Shown here: piece by piece, positions 8,358 to 17,007 of the stretch
Layout of the letters: each line of letters starts with the position of its first letter
Numbering within the stretch: the stretch's first letter is position 1
NCBI RefSeq assembly: GCF_001746295.1
Contig: NZ_MJAH01000005.1
Span: 365,723-429,722, forward strand
Length of the DNA stretch: 64,000 nt
Direction: 5' to 3'
Source of the DNA: Streptomyces sp. LUP47B
GTDB taxonomy: Bacteria; Actinomycetota; Actinomycetes; Streptomycetales; Streptomycetaceae
Program-made: the position numbers and the translations under genes
The notes under the pieces: model-generated
Databases searched by the model: none
What the model saw: only the letters and a program-made list of their open reading frames with translations
Told to the model about the DNA's origin: nothing

Positions 8358-8421
8358 CCATCTCCGGAGGGCGCGACACGGCCGCCGCCGTTGTGCCCTC
8401 CGGACTCCAGAAAGAACCCTG

Positions 8422-9327
8422 ATGCCCACCCGAGCGCCCCGTCGCCGCAGAAATCTGGCGCCCGTCGTCTTCGTCGCGCCGTTCCTCCTGCTGTTCCTAC
8501 TGACCTTCGCCCTGCCCATCGGCTACGCCGTCTACCAGAGCGTCATGGATGTCGAGCACACCGGAGCCCTGGGGCTCGGCGGCAGCCATACCGTCTTCGT
8601 AGGGCTCGGCAACTACGCCGACGCGTTGTCCGATCACGCCTTTGTGCGAAGCATCGGTCGCGTACTGCTGTTCGCGGCCGTCCAGGTACCGGTGATGGTC
8701 GCGTTGTCCGCCGGGCTCGCGCTGCTGCTGGAGAGCGCCTCGGCCAGAGGCGTGCGGTTCTTCCGCGCCGCCTTCTTCCTGCCCTACGGCGTTCCGGGGG
8801 TCATCGCGTCCATCCTGTGGGGCTTCCTCTACGTTCCGGGAGTCAGCCCTCTCGTGGACGGCATGCGCCATCTGGGGGTGTCGGTCGATCTGCTGGGCGG
8901 AAACACGGTCCTGTGGTCCATCGCGAACATCGTCACGTGGGAGTTCGCCGGCTACAACGTGCTGGTTCTCGTGGCCCAGTTGCGCACAATCCCCGCGGAG
9001 CTGTACGAGGCCGCCCGCATCGACGGCGCCAGTGCGTGGATGACGGTCCGGCACGTCAAACTGCCGCTGCTGCGCCCGGCGCTGATCCTCACCACGGTCT
9101 TCACCATCATCGGCACGCTGCAGTTGTTCGCAGAACCGCTGGTGCTCAAGCCCGTCTCGTCGAGTATCGACAGCGCCTACACCCCCAACCTCAGCGCTTA
9201 CAACGAGGCGTTCACCAACGACAACTACCACCTCGCCGCTGCCGAGGCAGTGCTGCTCGCCCTCGCCGCGTTCGTGCTCTCCTTCGGTTTCCTGCGGCTG
9301 ATCAACAAGAGAGGCGGGGACGCGTGA
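8422..9327 (+). CDS. CUT1 sugar ABC permease, MalF type
   Basis: A 301-residue inner-membrane protein with six predicted helices. The first helix is VFVAPFLLLFLLTFALPIGYAV. The EAA loop that contacts the ATPase is present as YEAARIDGASAWMTVRHVKLPLL (about residues 195-217). It forms the transport pore together with the next gene for the substrate captured by the upstream lipoprotein. It lies 64 bp behind that gene and overlaps the next start by GTGA. Substrate class: mono- or oligosaccharide, judged from family and neighbours. Confidence 0.92.
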   Translation: MPTRAPRRRRNLAPVVFVAPFLLLFLLTFALPIGYAVYQSVMDVEHTGALGLGGSHTVFVGLGNYADALSDHAFVRSIGRVLLFAAVQVPVMVALSAGLALLLESASARGVRFFRAAFFLPYGVPGVIASILWGFLYVPGVSPLVDGMRHLGVSVDLLGGNTVLWSIANIVTWEFAGYNVLVLVAQLRTIPAELYEAARIDGASAWMTVRHVKLPLLRPALILTTVFTIIGTLQLFAEPLVLKPVSSSIDSAYTPNLSAYNEAFTNDNYHLAAAEAVLLALAAFVLSFGFLRLINKRGGDA

Positions 9328-10253
9328 GTCTCCAGACACCGGCCCGCAAAGTCCCGCCGCTGGGCGAGACGCCGGCCTCCGACGACGGCCCGAAGCCGGG
9401 CAGCGGCATCACCGAGGTCACCACGCGCAGTCGCATGCTGGTCACCGGCCTGCTCGTGGCGGCCGCAGGATACTTCCTGCTTCCGGTGTACTGGCTGGCC
9501 GTGGCGTCCACCAAATCCACCGGCAACCTGTTCGGCAGCTTCGGGTTGTGGTTCTCCCATCCCCAGTTCCTGAGCAACCTGCGCCAGGTGGTCACCTACG
9601 ACCATGCGATCTACCTGCGCTGGGCCGCCAACAGCCTGCTGTACGCGGGCGTCGGCGCAGTCGTGGCGACGCTTCTGGCCGCGATGTCCGGCTATGCGCT
9701 GGCCAAGTTCTCCTTCGCCGGCCGCGACACGCTCTTCAACCTCGTGCTGGGTGGCGTCCTGATCCCCGCCACGGCGCTGGCACTGCCCATGTACCTGCTG
9801 TTCAGCCAAGCAGGCCTGGCCAACACCTACTGGGCCGTACTGCTGCCCAGCTTCGTCAGCCCCTTCGGCGTGTACCTGTGCCGGATCTACGCCGCGGCAT
9901 CCATACCGGACGAGCTGTTGGAGGCCGCCCGCATCGACGGCGCGGGCGAGATCCGCATCTTCACGGTCGTCGCTCTGCGCATCATGACCCCCGCCCTGGT
10001 GACGATCTTCCTCTTCCAGTTCGTCGGCATCTGGAACAACTACTTCCTGCCGCTGGTCATGCTGTCCGACTCCAAGCTGTACCCGATCACCCTGGGTCTG
10101 ACGTCGTGGCAGTCCTTCGCCGACCGGCAGCCTCAGCTCTATCAGCTGACCGTCGGAGGTGCCTTCGTCTCCGTCGTCCCTCTGATGATCGCCATGGTCG
10201 TCCTGCAGCGCTTCTGGCGCAGCGGTCTGACCGAGGGCAGCGTCAAGGGCTGA
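9324..10253 (+). CDS. CUT1 sugar ABC permease, MalG type
   Basis: A 309-residue second permease. After a 40-residue Pro/Gly/Thr-rich cytoplasmic start come six helices. The EAA loop is LLEAARIDGAGEIRIFTVVALRI, and the terminal helix VVPLMIAMVVLQRFW is followed by the family's usual LTEGSVKG end. The GTG start at 9324 overlaps the stop of the first permease by GTGA, so the two are translationally coupled. It ends just in front of a long hairpin at 10261, closing the transporter operon. Confidence 0.92.
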   Translation: MSLQTPARKVPPLGETPASDDGPKPGSGITEVTTRSRMLVTGLLVAAAGYFLLPVYWLAVASTKSTGNLFGSFGLWFSHPQFLSNLRQVVTYDHAIYLRWAANSLLYAGVGAVVATLLAAMSGYALAKFSFAGRDTLFNLVLGGVLIPATALALPMYLLFSQAGLANTYWAVLLPSFVSPFGVYLCRIYAAASIPDELLEAARIDGAGEIRIFTVVALRIMTPALVTIFLFQFVGIWNNYFLPLVMLSDSKLYPITLGLTSWQSFADRQPQLYQLTVGGAFVSVVPLMIAMVVLQRFWRSGLTEGSVKG

Positions 10254-10260
10254 GGCCTCG

Positions 10261-10307
10261 ATGGCTGAAGGGGGGATTGGCGGTCCGCCCCTCCCCCCTT
10301 CAGCCAT
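10261..10307. terminator. Strong hairpin terminator between convergent genes
   Basis: A perfect 16-bp stem (10261-10276 pairs with 10292-10307, arms starting ATGGCTGAAG) encloses a 15-base loop that itself contains GGCGG/CCGCC. A short TTT follows on the plus strand. It ends the rightward transporter operon and, being symmetrical, probably also the leftward GH2 gene that stops at 10315. Confidence 0.8.
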
Positions 10308-10314
10308 TTGACGC

Positions 10315-12363
10315 TCACTCACCGCGCGGCACGGCCGCCTTCCGGAAGGCGTCGTAGACCAGCTTGGGCCGCTCCTCCGCGAACGTGAGCAGGCCCATCA
10401 CGGAGATGCCGTTGTAGTCCTGGTTGTACCCGGCCCGCTGCTTGTAGTCCTTGAGGACCCAGTACGTGAAGCCGGCGACGAACGCGCTGCGCGCGGTCAC
10501 CTGTGCCCAGTGCGCGGTGAAGCTCGCCGCCTGCCACTCCTCCGTGCCCTGCGTGGTGTCGGGGCCGTGGGTGCCGGCCAGGGACCAGGTGCCGTTCTCG
10601 GTGATCAGGATCGGCTTGCCGGGATACTTCGCGTGGACGGCGTCCAGCGTGGGACCGAGGTCGGCGTCCTTGCCGTAGAAGTAGCCGAAGTACTCGTTGA
10701 ACCCGATCACGTCGGCGAGGTCGAACGCGGGGTCGTTGCTCGTGTTGGAGGCCCAGGTCACCGGGCGGGCGGTGAGGTCGACGGCCTTGACGGCCGCCTT
10801 CAGGTCGGCGAGCCAGGCCCGGTAGACGGGCGCGCCGTCCGCGTCGATCTCCGACTCGTTCTGCAGCCCCCACAGGATCACCGACGGGTGGTTGTGCTGG
10901 TTCCACGCCATGGTCAGCGCCAGCGCGCGGGCGAGGCCGTACCGCTCGGTCTGGAGCTTCTCCTGGGCGGTGTTGAGCCACATCGTGTCGATGTCGTCCA
11001 TCACCAGCACGCCGTGCGCGTCCGCCCAGTCGTAGACGTACGGGTGGCGGTTGTAGACGCAGTTGCGGATGAAGTTGGCGCCCAGCGTCGTGAGGTGGCC
11101 CAGTTCCCGGTCGTACTCGGCCGGTGTCATCGCCCTGCCGTGTTCGGCCGTCTCCTCGTGCCAGTTGAGGCCCTTGAGGAACAGCGGCCTGCCGTTCAGG
11201 CGCAACTGGGCGTCGGCGGTGCTCAGTTCGCGTACGCCGTACACGGTGGACAGCGTGTCCACGCGTGGGCCCGAGGACCTGCCGGCGGTCAGGGTGGCGC
11301 GGGCGGTGAGCGTGTGCGGCGCGGCCGGGCTCCAGCGGGGCGCGCCGGGTATGCGGACCACGACCCGTACGACGCCCGCCGACCGGGCGGCGATCCGGGC
11401 CGCGACCACCGTGGGCCGGCCGCCGCTGTCCCGTCCGGGGTCCAGGGTGATCCGGCCGTCGAAGTCCGCGTCGCCGTGGTTCTCGACGACCGCGTGCGCC
11501 GTAAGGTGCCCGTTCGCGGCGGCCACGAGCAGTTTGGCGACGGTGACCTGCGGGACCGCCTCGATCCAGGCCGACCGGGTCAGGCCCGCGTAGGGCCAGT
11601 GGTCGACGGGCTTGTAGGGCAGCTCGTGGTCGTCGGTGACGGGCTGCGGAGCCGAGGCCGTGTAGTCGGTGTAGCTCGCCCGGCGGAAGACGCGCACGGC
11701 GATCGTCTGGCGGGTTCCCGGCCGCAGCGCCCCCGCCACCGGCAGCGCGAAGGGCGAGTTGGCGCCCTCGTGCTTGCCGAGGTGCGTGCCGTCGAGCCAG
11801 ACCTCGGCGCTGTAGCCGGCGGCCAGGAAGGCGATGCGTACGTGCCGGGCACGCCAGGACGCGGGAACGTCGACGGCCGTGCGGTACCAGGCGTACCCGT
11901 CGCTGAACGCCGTGCCCTGGCCGAAGGGGGCGGACTGCGAGCCGAATCCGGGGGTGTGCAACAGGTCCCAGGCCGACGGGACGTCGATGAGGTCCCAGGC
12001 GCGGTCGTCGTGGTGCGGGGACTGCCAGGTCTCGCCGAGTCCCTGGTCGGCGGGGTCGAAGCGGAAGCGCCACCGCTTGTCCAGGGACAGGTAGTCGCGA
12101 GTGGGCTCGTGGGTGCGCCAGCCGTCGAAGGCCGGAAGCACCGTGCCGTACTGGAAGACGACGTGGGTGCCGCCCACGTCGCGCACATGGGTGCCGGAGG
12201 GCTCGGTGGCGGGGTGGGAGTCGAGAACCGGGCCGTTCGCGGCGGCCGCGGGTGTGCCGTCCGCCGCTCGTGCCGTCTGCGGCCAGGCCGGCAGGCCGAC
12301 GACGGTGGCCGCCCCGAGGGCCGTGACGACGGCGCGCCGGGACAAGTGGATGGATTCGGTCAT
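10315..12363 (-). CDS. Secreted glycoside hydrolase family 2 (beta-galactosidase/glucuronidase-like)
   Basis: A 682-residue GH2 enzyme. The N-terminus has a twin-arginine-like signal (LSRRAVVTALGAA, cleavage near ARA-AD), so it is exported folded. The order is jelly-roll sugar-binding domain, Ig-like domain and TIM barrel. In the barrel, NWHEETAEHGRAM, the acid/base Glu in ILWGLQNESEID and the nucleophile Glu in ILITENGTWS are visible. It would release sugar from beta-galactosides, glucuronides or similar glycans outside the cell for the importer. The ATG at 12363 follows GAGGAG and gives a clean signal; 24 more residues upstream are possible but lack an RBS. Substrate is not settled by sequence. 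Confidence 0.88.
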   Translation of the reverse strand: MTESIHLSRRAVVTALGAATVVGLPAWPQTARAADGTPAAAANGPVLDSHPATEPSGTHVRDVGGTHVVFQYGTVLPAFDGWRTHEPTRDYLSLDKRWRFRFDPADQGLGETWQSPHHDDRAWDLIDVPSAWDLLHTPGFGSQSAPFGQGTAFSDGYAWYRTAVDVPASWRARHVRIAFLAAGYSAEVWLDGTHLGKHEGANSPFALPVAGALRPGTRQTIAVRVFRRASYTDYTASAPQPVTDDHELPYKPVDHWPYAGLTRSAWIEAVPQVTVAKLLVAAANGHLTAHAVVENHGDADFDGRITLDPGRDSGGRPTVVAARIAARSAGVVRVVVRIPGAPRWSPAAPHTLTARATLTAGRSSGPRVDTLSTVYGVRELSTADAQLRLNGRPLFLKGLNWHEETAEHGRAMTPAEYDRELGHLTTLGANFIRNCVYNRHPYVYDWADAHGVLVMDDIDTMWLNTAQEKLQTERYGLARALALTMAWNQHNHPSVILWGLQNESEIDADGAPVYRAWLADLKAAVKAVDLTARPVTWASNTSNDPAFDLADVIGFNEYFGYFYGKDADLGPTLDAVHAKYPGKPILITENGTWSLAGTHGPDTTQGTEEWQAASFTAHWAQVTARSAFVAGFTYWVLKDYKQRAGYNQDYNGISVMGLLTFAEERPKLVYDAFRKAAVPRGE

Positions 12364-12429
12364 GACAGGCGGCTCCTCGATGCACATGCGTGTTCGTCCG
12401 CCCCACAGCCTGGACAACCCCGTCACCCT

Positions 12430-12457
12430 CGTCAAGGATTATTCATAAATAATGAAT
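12430..12457 (-). promoter_or_regulatory. Second copy of the operator/-35 element, for GH2 and cellulase-like genes
   Basis: A 17-bp palindrome (ATTCAT, five bases, ATGAAT; 12441-12457) is followed leftward, six bases past the TGAA core, by TTGACG (12435-12430). The layout copies the element at 6903-6932 in arm sequence, spacing and flanks. It lies between the divergent GH2 gene (start 12363) and the cellulase-like gene (start 12527), so one operator could serve both. Confidence 0.65.
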
Positions 12458-12526
12458 TGAGCTAGCGTGGTGCCGTCGAGTCAGTTGCCGACGGCGTCCT
12501 ACCGCACACGAACGACGGGTGACCTC

Positions 12527-13819
12527 ATGACCACCGCACAGCAGCAAGCCACCACGAGCGCGCCCACGGGCCGACTCGCCATCACCTTGTGGGACTTCAG
12601 CTGGTACACACAGGCAGGACCCGGCGAGCCCTTCGCCGACCTCGACCGCGCCTTCGCCGAGACGGTGGACCGCGGCTTCAACACCGTGCGCGTCTGCGCC
12701 ATGCCCTTCCTGCTGTTCTCCGGGCGCGTCCCCGACCCGGAGTCCCTCCAGGTCCGCGGCCTGGGCGAGCAGTTCGGCCAGCGCACCCGCTGGTACGACG
12801 TGCGCGGCGGCTACCCGCTGGACGGCCGCCGACGGCTCGTCGAGCTGTTCGAGGCCGCCGCCCGCCACGACTGCAAGGTGATCGTGTCCTCCTGGGAGTA
12901 CCAGCAGTCCCCCAGCTTCGCCGACACCGACACCTGGCACCGCGCCCTGGCCGAGGTGCCGGGCCCGGACCGCGCCGAGGCGGTGGCCGAAGCGCTCGCC
13001 GGACTCCTCGACTTCCTCACCGAGCGCGGCCTGGCCGACCAGGTCGCCTACGTCGAAGTGCACAACGAGGTCGACAACTGCGATCTGGTACCGGCCGACG
13101 GCACCCCCGGCCACTACACCCGGCTGCGCGGCCCGCTCGAACGCGCGGTGAAGCTGCTGCGGTCACGCCACCCCGGCATCCCCGTCACCTACTCGCTGGG
13201 CGAGCCCTGGCCCGGCGAGCTCGACGACCTGCCGGAGCAGGCGCAGATCGCGCACTTCCACTTCTACGTCTACGGCGTGCTCGGCGCCCTGTACGAGGCG
13301 GTCGGACTGGGGCACGGCACCGAAGCGGCGCCCGAGACGGCCACCTGGCCCACCCCCGAACTGGCCGCCATGCTGCGCCCCGACGCACCCTCCTTCGCCG
13401 ACCACCAGCCCGACGAGCCCTGGCGGCTGGCCGCGACCGGAATCCCGCGCGAGCTGTTCTACGCCCACGACTGGGTCGACCCCGACCGCTGGGACCTGTG
13501 GCTCTACGAGAACTATCCGGCGCACCGGCAGGCCATGCGGGAGACGCTCGCCGGGTGGGTGGACTCCGTCGCCGAGTTCGCCCGTCGCCGTGGCATCCCG
13601 GCCGTCCTCGGCGAGGGCGTCGTGGGCTACACCCCGTTGCTGACGCGCTTCGAGGAGGACGCGGTCGGCAAGGACATCGCCGAGTTCGTCGTCGACCGCT
13701 GCGTCGCCGCGGGTTTCCAGGGCGTCGTCCTGACCTCCAACGCGGCCCCGCACCACCCCATGTGGCACACCGACCGGGACTGGATGCGGCGGGTCAACTC
13801 CCGTGTCACCGCGGCCTGA
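12527..13819 (+). CDS. Cellulase-like (GH5-superfamily) glycoside hydrolase, cytoplasmic
   Basis: A 430-residue TIM-barrel protein of the cellulase-like group. It starts with RLAITLWDFSWYTQAG, then NTVRVCAMPFLL on strand two, VIVSSWEYQQS on strand three, an acid/base candidate in VAYVEVHNEVDN (about residue 185), HFHFYVYG, and a nucleophile candidate in PAVLGEGVVGY near residue 365. The Glu pair at strands four and seven fits clan GH-A. There is no signal peptide, so it probably acts on imported oligosaccharides. The ATG at 12527 was chosen over an upstream GTG because the reading there falls in the promoter region. Divergent from GH2 and probably under the same operator. Confidence 0.75.
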   Translation: MTTAQQQATTSAPTGRLAITLWDFSWYTQAGPGEPFADLDRAFAETVDRGFNTVRVCAMPFLLFSGRVPDPESLQVRGLGEQFGQRTRWYDVRGGYPLDGRRRLVELFEAAARHDCKVIVSSWEYQQSPSFADTDTWHRALAEVPGPDRAEAVAEALAGLLDFLTERGLADQVAYVEVHNEVDNCDLVPADGTPGHYTRLRGPLERAVKLLRSRHPGIPVTYSLGEPWPGELDDLPEQAQIAHFHFYVYGVLGALYEAVGLGHGTEAAPETATWPTPELAAMLRPDAPSFADHQPDEPWRLAATGIPRELFYAHDWVDPDRWDLWLYENYPAHRQAMRETLAGWVDSVAEFARRRGIPAVLGEGVVGYTPLLTRFEEDAVGKDIAEFVVDRCVAAGFQGVVLTSNAAPHHPMWHTDRDWMRRVNSRVTAA

Positions 13820-13882
13820 ACGCCCCGCGGCGGTCGATCGCTCATGATGTCGCCGGCTCGGCGCGGATCCGCGGGAGCACAT

Positions 13883-13910
13883 CCGTGCCGGGCAGCGGTG
13901 CCCGGCACGG
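13883..13910. terminator. Perfect 12-bp hairpin, bidirectional terminator
   Basis: Arms CCGTGCCGGGCA and TGCCCGGCACGG pair perfectly around a GCGG loop. It lies between the convergent cellulase-like gene (stop 13819) and the anti-sigma-like gene (stop 13917), seven bases from the latter, and can serve both. Confidence 0.8.
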
Positions 13911-13916
13911 AGGGGT

Positions 13917-14846
13917 TCAGGCCTGACCGAGGTAGCAGCGAACGGTCGTTCCGTCGGGGCCGGTGTGGAGGCGTACGAGATCGGCGAGGGAGTGCACGAG
14001 CAGCAGGCCCCGGCCGCCGGGCTTCTCCCGTGCGGGTGGGCGACGGCCGGCGAGCGGATCGTCCAGGTTCCCGTGGTCGCGCACCTCGTACACCACCTGG
14101 TCCCCTTCGGCCCACACCCGCAGGACGCCGGAACCCCCGCCGTGCACGACGCTGTTGGTGGTCAGCTCGGCCACGATCAGGGCCACGTCCTCCAGGCGGC
14201 CACCGGAAAGACCGAACCGCGCGGCCCGTTCGACCGCGAAGTGCCGGGCGCCCGGCAACCGGTCGGCCTGGAAGGCGAGTTCCTCGGCAGCCGCCGGCTG
14301 CTCCAGGGGCTGGTTGTAGCGTGCGACCACATGCTCGGGGGCGTAGGAGGTGCTGGGCCGCTCCCTGCCGCCGGAGATGATCAGAGGGTGCGTCGCGTAC
14401 GCGTCGGTGAGCACCTGTTCGTCGAGGCGGTCGGCGTCGTACGGGCACAGGATGGTGACGTCCCGGCCTTCGAACGCCGGGTTGATCAGCGCCTCGTGCT
14501 GGACGCATGCCGGGTACTCCACGGTGCTGCGGCCGGCCCAGATCGGCTCGCCGATGATCCGCACCCGCGTGTGGCGATGGGTGTCCGCGAAGGCGCGCAG
14601 CACCCTGGGGATGATCCGTCCCGGGTTGCGCCCCGCCTCGGTCATGTCGAGGAACTTCACGTGTGCGACGTCCTCGCCCAGAGCCGCCTTGAGCATGGCG
14701 AGGTTGGGCCCCGGCACGGCCACCGCCACCGGCTCGCCGGCCTTCAGGCCGTCGCGGACGAAGGGCACCGTGCCGTGCAGATACTCCTCCTCACCCCGGT
14801 AGAACAAGGCGGGGTGAACGAACGGTTCGACGCTGGGAGCCGTCAT
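13917..14846 (-). CDS. MEDS-domain sensor with HATPase (anti-sigma-like) domain
   Basis: A 309-residue two-domain protein. Residues about 8-165 match the MEDS/DcmR-like sensory domain (FVHPALFYRGEEEYL, then CPYDADRLDEQVL), which in other proteins binds small metabolites. Residues about 190-309 are an RsbW-like GHKL ATPase: the N box ALIVAELTTNSVVHG, G1-like YEVRDHGN and the G2-like GGRGLLLVHSL. Such proteins act as switch kinases towards STAS partners or bind sigma factors. It overlaps the STAS gene by ATGA. No cognate sigma factor is encoded beside it. Confidence 0.88.
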   Translation of the reverse strand: MTAPSVEPFVHPALFYRGEEEYLHGTVPFVRDGLKAGEPVAVAVPGPNLAMLKAALGEDVAHVKFLDMTEAGRNPGRIIPRVLRAFADTHRHTRVRIIGEPIWAGRSTVEYPACVQHEALINPAFEGRDVTILCPYDADRLDEQVLTDAYATHPLIISGGRERPSTSYAPEHVVARYNQPLEQPAAAEELAFQADRLPGARHFAVERAARFGLSGGRLEDVALIVAELTTNSVVHGGGSGVLRVWAEGDQVVYEVRDHGNLDDPLAGRRPPAREKPGGRGLLLVHSLADLVRLHTGPDGTTVRCYLGQA

Positions 14847-15205
14847 CGCCCCATCACCTCGACAGAAAGCAGGTCCGGCCAGAACAGGTCCAGAACGCGC
14901 CGCAGGGTGGCGGGCGGCTCTTCGAGCACGATGCGTCGCCCCCGCGGAAGGCCCTGGGCGGTCATCGCCAAAGCGGAGACACCGGCGACGTCGACGAAGG
15001 TGACGGCTGAAAGATCCAAGTGGCACGTCTCTTCGTCGGTCCGGGCAACGCGGTCCAGCGTCTGCTGCCAGGCCGGGCGGGTGAGCAGACTGACCTCGCC
15101 TGCCGCTTGCCAGCCGGGCCGGTCCGTCAGCGGGAGCAGGCGTAGAGCGCCCCCGGGCGGGGCCGACGATGCCGTTGGCACGTCCGCCTCCCTTGAACTG
15201 TCCAC
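14843..15205 (-). CDS. STAS-domain anti-anti-sigma-like protein
   Basis: A 120-residue single STAS domain. The phosphorylatable region is CHLDLSAVTFVDVAGVSALAM; the usual position of the RsbV/SpoIIAA serine is here VDVAG, where Ala replaces the more common Ser, so regulation by phosphorylation at that site may be lost or shifted. It overlaps the HATPase gene (ATGA) and lies 95 bp behind the SpoIIE-type phosphatase, forming a kinase/antagonist/phosphatase set in the cytosol. Confidence 0.85.
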   Translation of the reverse strand: MDSSREADVPTASSAPPGGALRLLPLTDRPGWQAAGEVSLLTRPAWQQTLDRVARTDEETCHLDLSAVTFVDVAGVSALAMTAQGLPRGRRIVLEEPPATLRRVLDLFWPDLLSVEVMGR

Positions 15206-15300
15206 GCGGTCACCCCTGGTCGCCTGCCGTCCTGCTCCCCAGTATCTCCTTCCGGTGGAGAGTAGGCGACGACGGCGTGCCGGAGGCAGGCGGAGTACCC

Positions 15301-16458
15301 CTACGAGCCACCGTGCCAGTCCAGGATCATGACCGTGGCGTCGTCCTTGAGGCTGCCGTGGCAGGCATCGAGGACCGCGCCGGTCAAGGCCCGGACGGCT
15401 TCTCGCGGGTGCAGCGCGCGGGTGTCGTGAATGACCGAGGTCAGGTCGGCCGCCGCGGCACCGCGCTCCTGCATGCCGTCGGTGAGGAGGATCAGGCGGT
15501 CCCCGGGACGCAGTTGCAGTTCCTGGACGCGGTAGGAGGTGGGTGCCGCCACACCGAACGGCAGGTTGACGGCGAGCCTGACCTCTTCGACGGTGCCGTC
15601 ACGCAGCCGCAGCGGCCACGGGTGGCCGGCGTTGACCAGTTCGCACAGACCGGTTTCGAGGTCGACGCACAGCAACTGTCCGGTGGCCAGCCCGCGGCTG
15701 TGGCTCAGCAGGGCCTGATGGGCGTGGTGGGCCTGCTTGAGGGCGTCACAGCCACTGCGGCGAGCCTGCCGCAGCGCGCCGACCAGCAAGGTGGCCAGCA
15801 GTGCGGAGTTCGTGTCGTGGCCCATCGCGTCGGTGATGGACAGGTGCAGGGTGTCGCGGTCGAGGGTGTAGTCGTAGGTGTCGCCACCGATGTCGTCGGC
15901 GGGGACCAGCCCGGCGGCGAGGGTGAACTGGGCCGCCTCGCAGCAGGGGGCCGAGGGAAGCAGTTGGTGCTGGATCTCCGCGGCCAGGCTGGTCTCGGTG
16001 GTGCGCCGGCCCAAGTGGTAGAGGTCGGTGAAGCGCCCGTCCGTGACGATGATGTAGGCGAGCGTGTGTGCCGCGTCGCGGACCTGCCGCAGCACGGTGT
16101 CGTCCACGGACTGCAGGGTCACCTCCAGGACGCCGAGGCAGTCGCCGCGGTTGCTGACCGGCGTGATGACGCGCCGTCCGCCCTGGCCGTCCGGCTCCAC
16201 ATGCTGGCGCTGGCTTCGCAGCACGCTGTCGTAGACGGTCCCCTGCAGGTCGATCGGCCAGGTCTGGTCCGCGACCTCGTCGTCGGCCGCGGCGAGCCGT
16301 ACCAGCCGCTGACCGATGAGGTCGACGAACAGGAAGGACACCCGCTGCGCTCCGAGCCGCTTCTGCAGGTCGCGGGCGACCACGTCGACGGACTCGCTGG
16401 GCGGGGCCGCTTCCGCAGCGGCCAGCAACTCGCCCAGTTCCAGATCTCCACCCTCCAC
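15301..16458 (-). CDS. GAF-PP2C (SpoIIE-type) serine phosphatase
   Basis: A 385-residue protein with a GAF-like sensor (about residues 20-155) and a C-terminal PP2C/SpoIIE phosphatase domain. Metal-binding motifs are intact: ADDIGGDTYDY, LSITDAMGHD, LILLTDGMQERG and LKDDATVMILD. It should dephosphorylate a STAS antagonist, probably the adjacent one. The start GTG at 16458 follows GGGAGG at five bases; an ATG 13 codons upstream lacks such an RBS. It heads the leftward three-gene unit. Confidence 0.9.
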   Translation of the reverse strand: MEGGDLELGELLAAAEAAPPSESVDVVARDLQKRLGAQRVSFLFVDLIGQRLVRLAAADDEVADQTWPIDLQGTVYDSVLRSQRQHVEPDGQGGRRVITPVSNRGDCLGVLEVTLQSVDDTVLRQVRDAAHTLAYIIVTDGRFTDLYHLGRRTTETSLAAEIQHQLLPSAPCCEAAQFTLAAGLVPADDIGGDTYDYTLDRDTLHLSITDAMGHDTNSALLATLLVGALRQARRSGCDALKQAHHAHQALLSHSRGLATGQLLCVDLETGLCELVNAGHPWPLRLRDGTVEEVRLAVNLPFGVAAPTSYRVQELQLRPGDRLILLTDGMQERGAAAADLTSVIHDTRALHPREAVRALTGAVLDACHGSLKDDATVMILDWHGGS

Positions 16459-16793
16459 AGCAACCTCCCATCGGTTGCCGCAACTTCTTCCCCGCATCTC
16501 CGCAACGTCACCCCATGGGGCCGACCCGCCTGGTCAGGGGCAGGCCCTCGGTGCCGGGTGCCACGACCGCGGTGGAGACGGCGAATGGCAGGAAGTACGC
16601 GACACCGGCCGCGTCCTGATGGCGGCTGCCGCTCCCCGGGTGTAGCGTCGTGACCTAGCAGTCGTGGTTCCGAAGTCCCGTTCGCCCGTGATCGCCATCA
16701 CGGGCGTTCTTGCGTTTCAGCGCCTCTCCGGACCAGGGCGATCACCTCCGGGCTCGCAGGGTGCGGGCCCGGTTTCCCTCGAAGGAGTTTGTC
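16459..16793 (+). promoter_or_regulatory. Upstream region of cold-shock gene with 10-bp hairpin
   Basis: No gene is apparent in these 335 bases. At 16683-16706 there is a perfect 10-bp stem (CGCCCGTGAT with ATCACGGGCG) around a CGCC loop, followed by TTCTTGCGTTT. It lies about 90 bases before the cold-shock start, inside the probable 5' untranslated region. It may be an attenuator, a cold-responsive leader structure or the terminator of a short upstream transcript. Nothing else stands out, apart from the promoter of the divergent phosphatase gene, which I cannot place. Confidence 0.5.
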
Positions 16794-16997
16794 GTGGCCA
16801 AGGGCACTGTCAAGTGGTTCAACAGCGAGAAGGGCTTCGGCTTCATCGAGCAGGAGGGTGGCGGCCCCGACGTCTTCGCCCACTACTCGAACATCGCCGC
16901 CCAGGGCTTCCGTGAGCTGCAGGAGGGCCAGAAGGTCGAGTTCGACGTGACCCAGGGCCAGAAGGGCCCGCAGGCGGAGAACATCCGCCCCGCCTGA
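16794..16997 (+). CDS. Cold-shock domain protein (CspA family)
   Basis: A 67-residue single-domain OB-fold nucleic-acid chaperone. RNP1 is KGFGFIEQ and RNP2 is VFAHYSNI; the start AKGTVKWFNSEKGFGFI is the family signature. It binds single-stranded RNA or DNA and prevents secondary structure. The GTG at 16794 follows GAAGGAG. The EQEGGGPDVFAH loop is typical of actinobacterial members. It is monocistronic, between the leader hairpin and a very strong terminator. Confidence 0.97.
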   Translation: MAKGTVKWFNSEKGFGFIEQEGGGPDVFAHYSNIAAQGFRELQEGQKVEFDVTQGQKGPQAENIRPA

Positions 16998-17007
16998 TCG
17001 CACAGCG

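Noticed and set aside
10510..12465. 651-codon plus-strand frame
   Set aside because: Entirely antisense to the GH2 gene; Val/Gly/Arg/Asp-rich with no motif.
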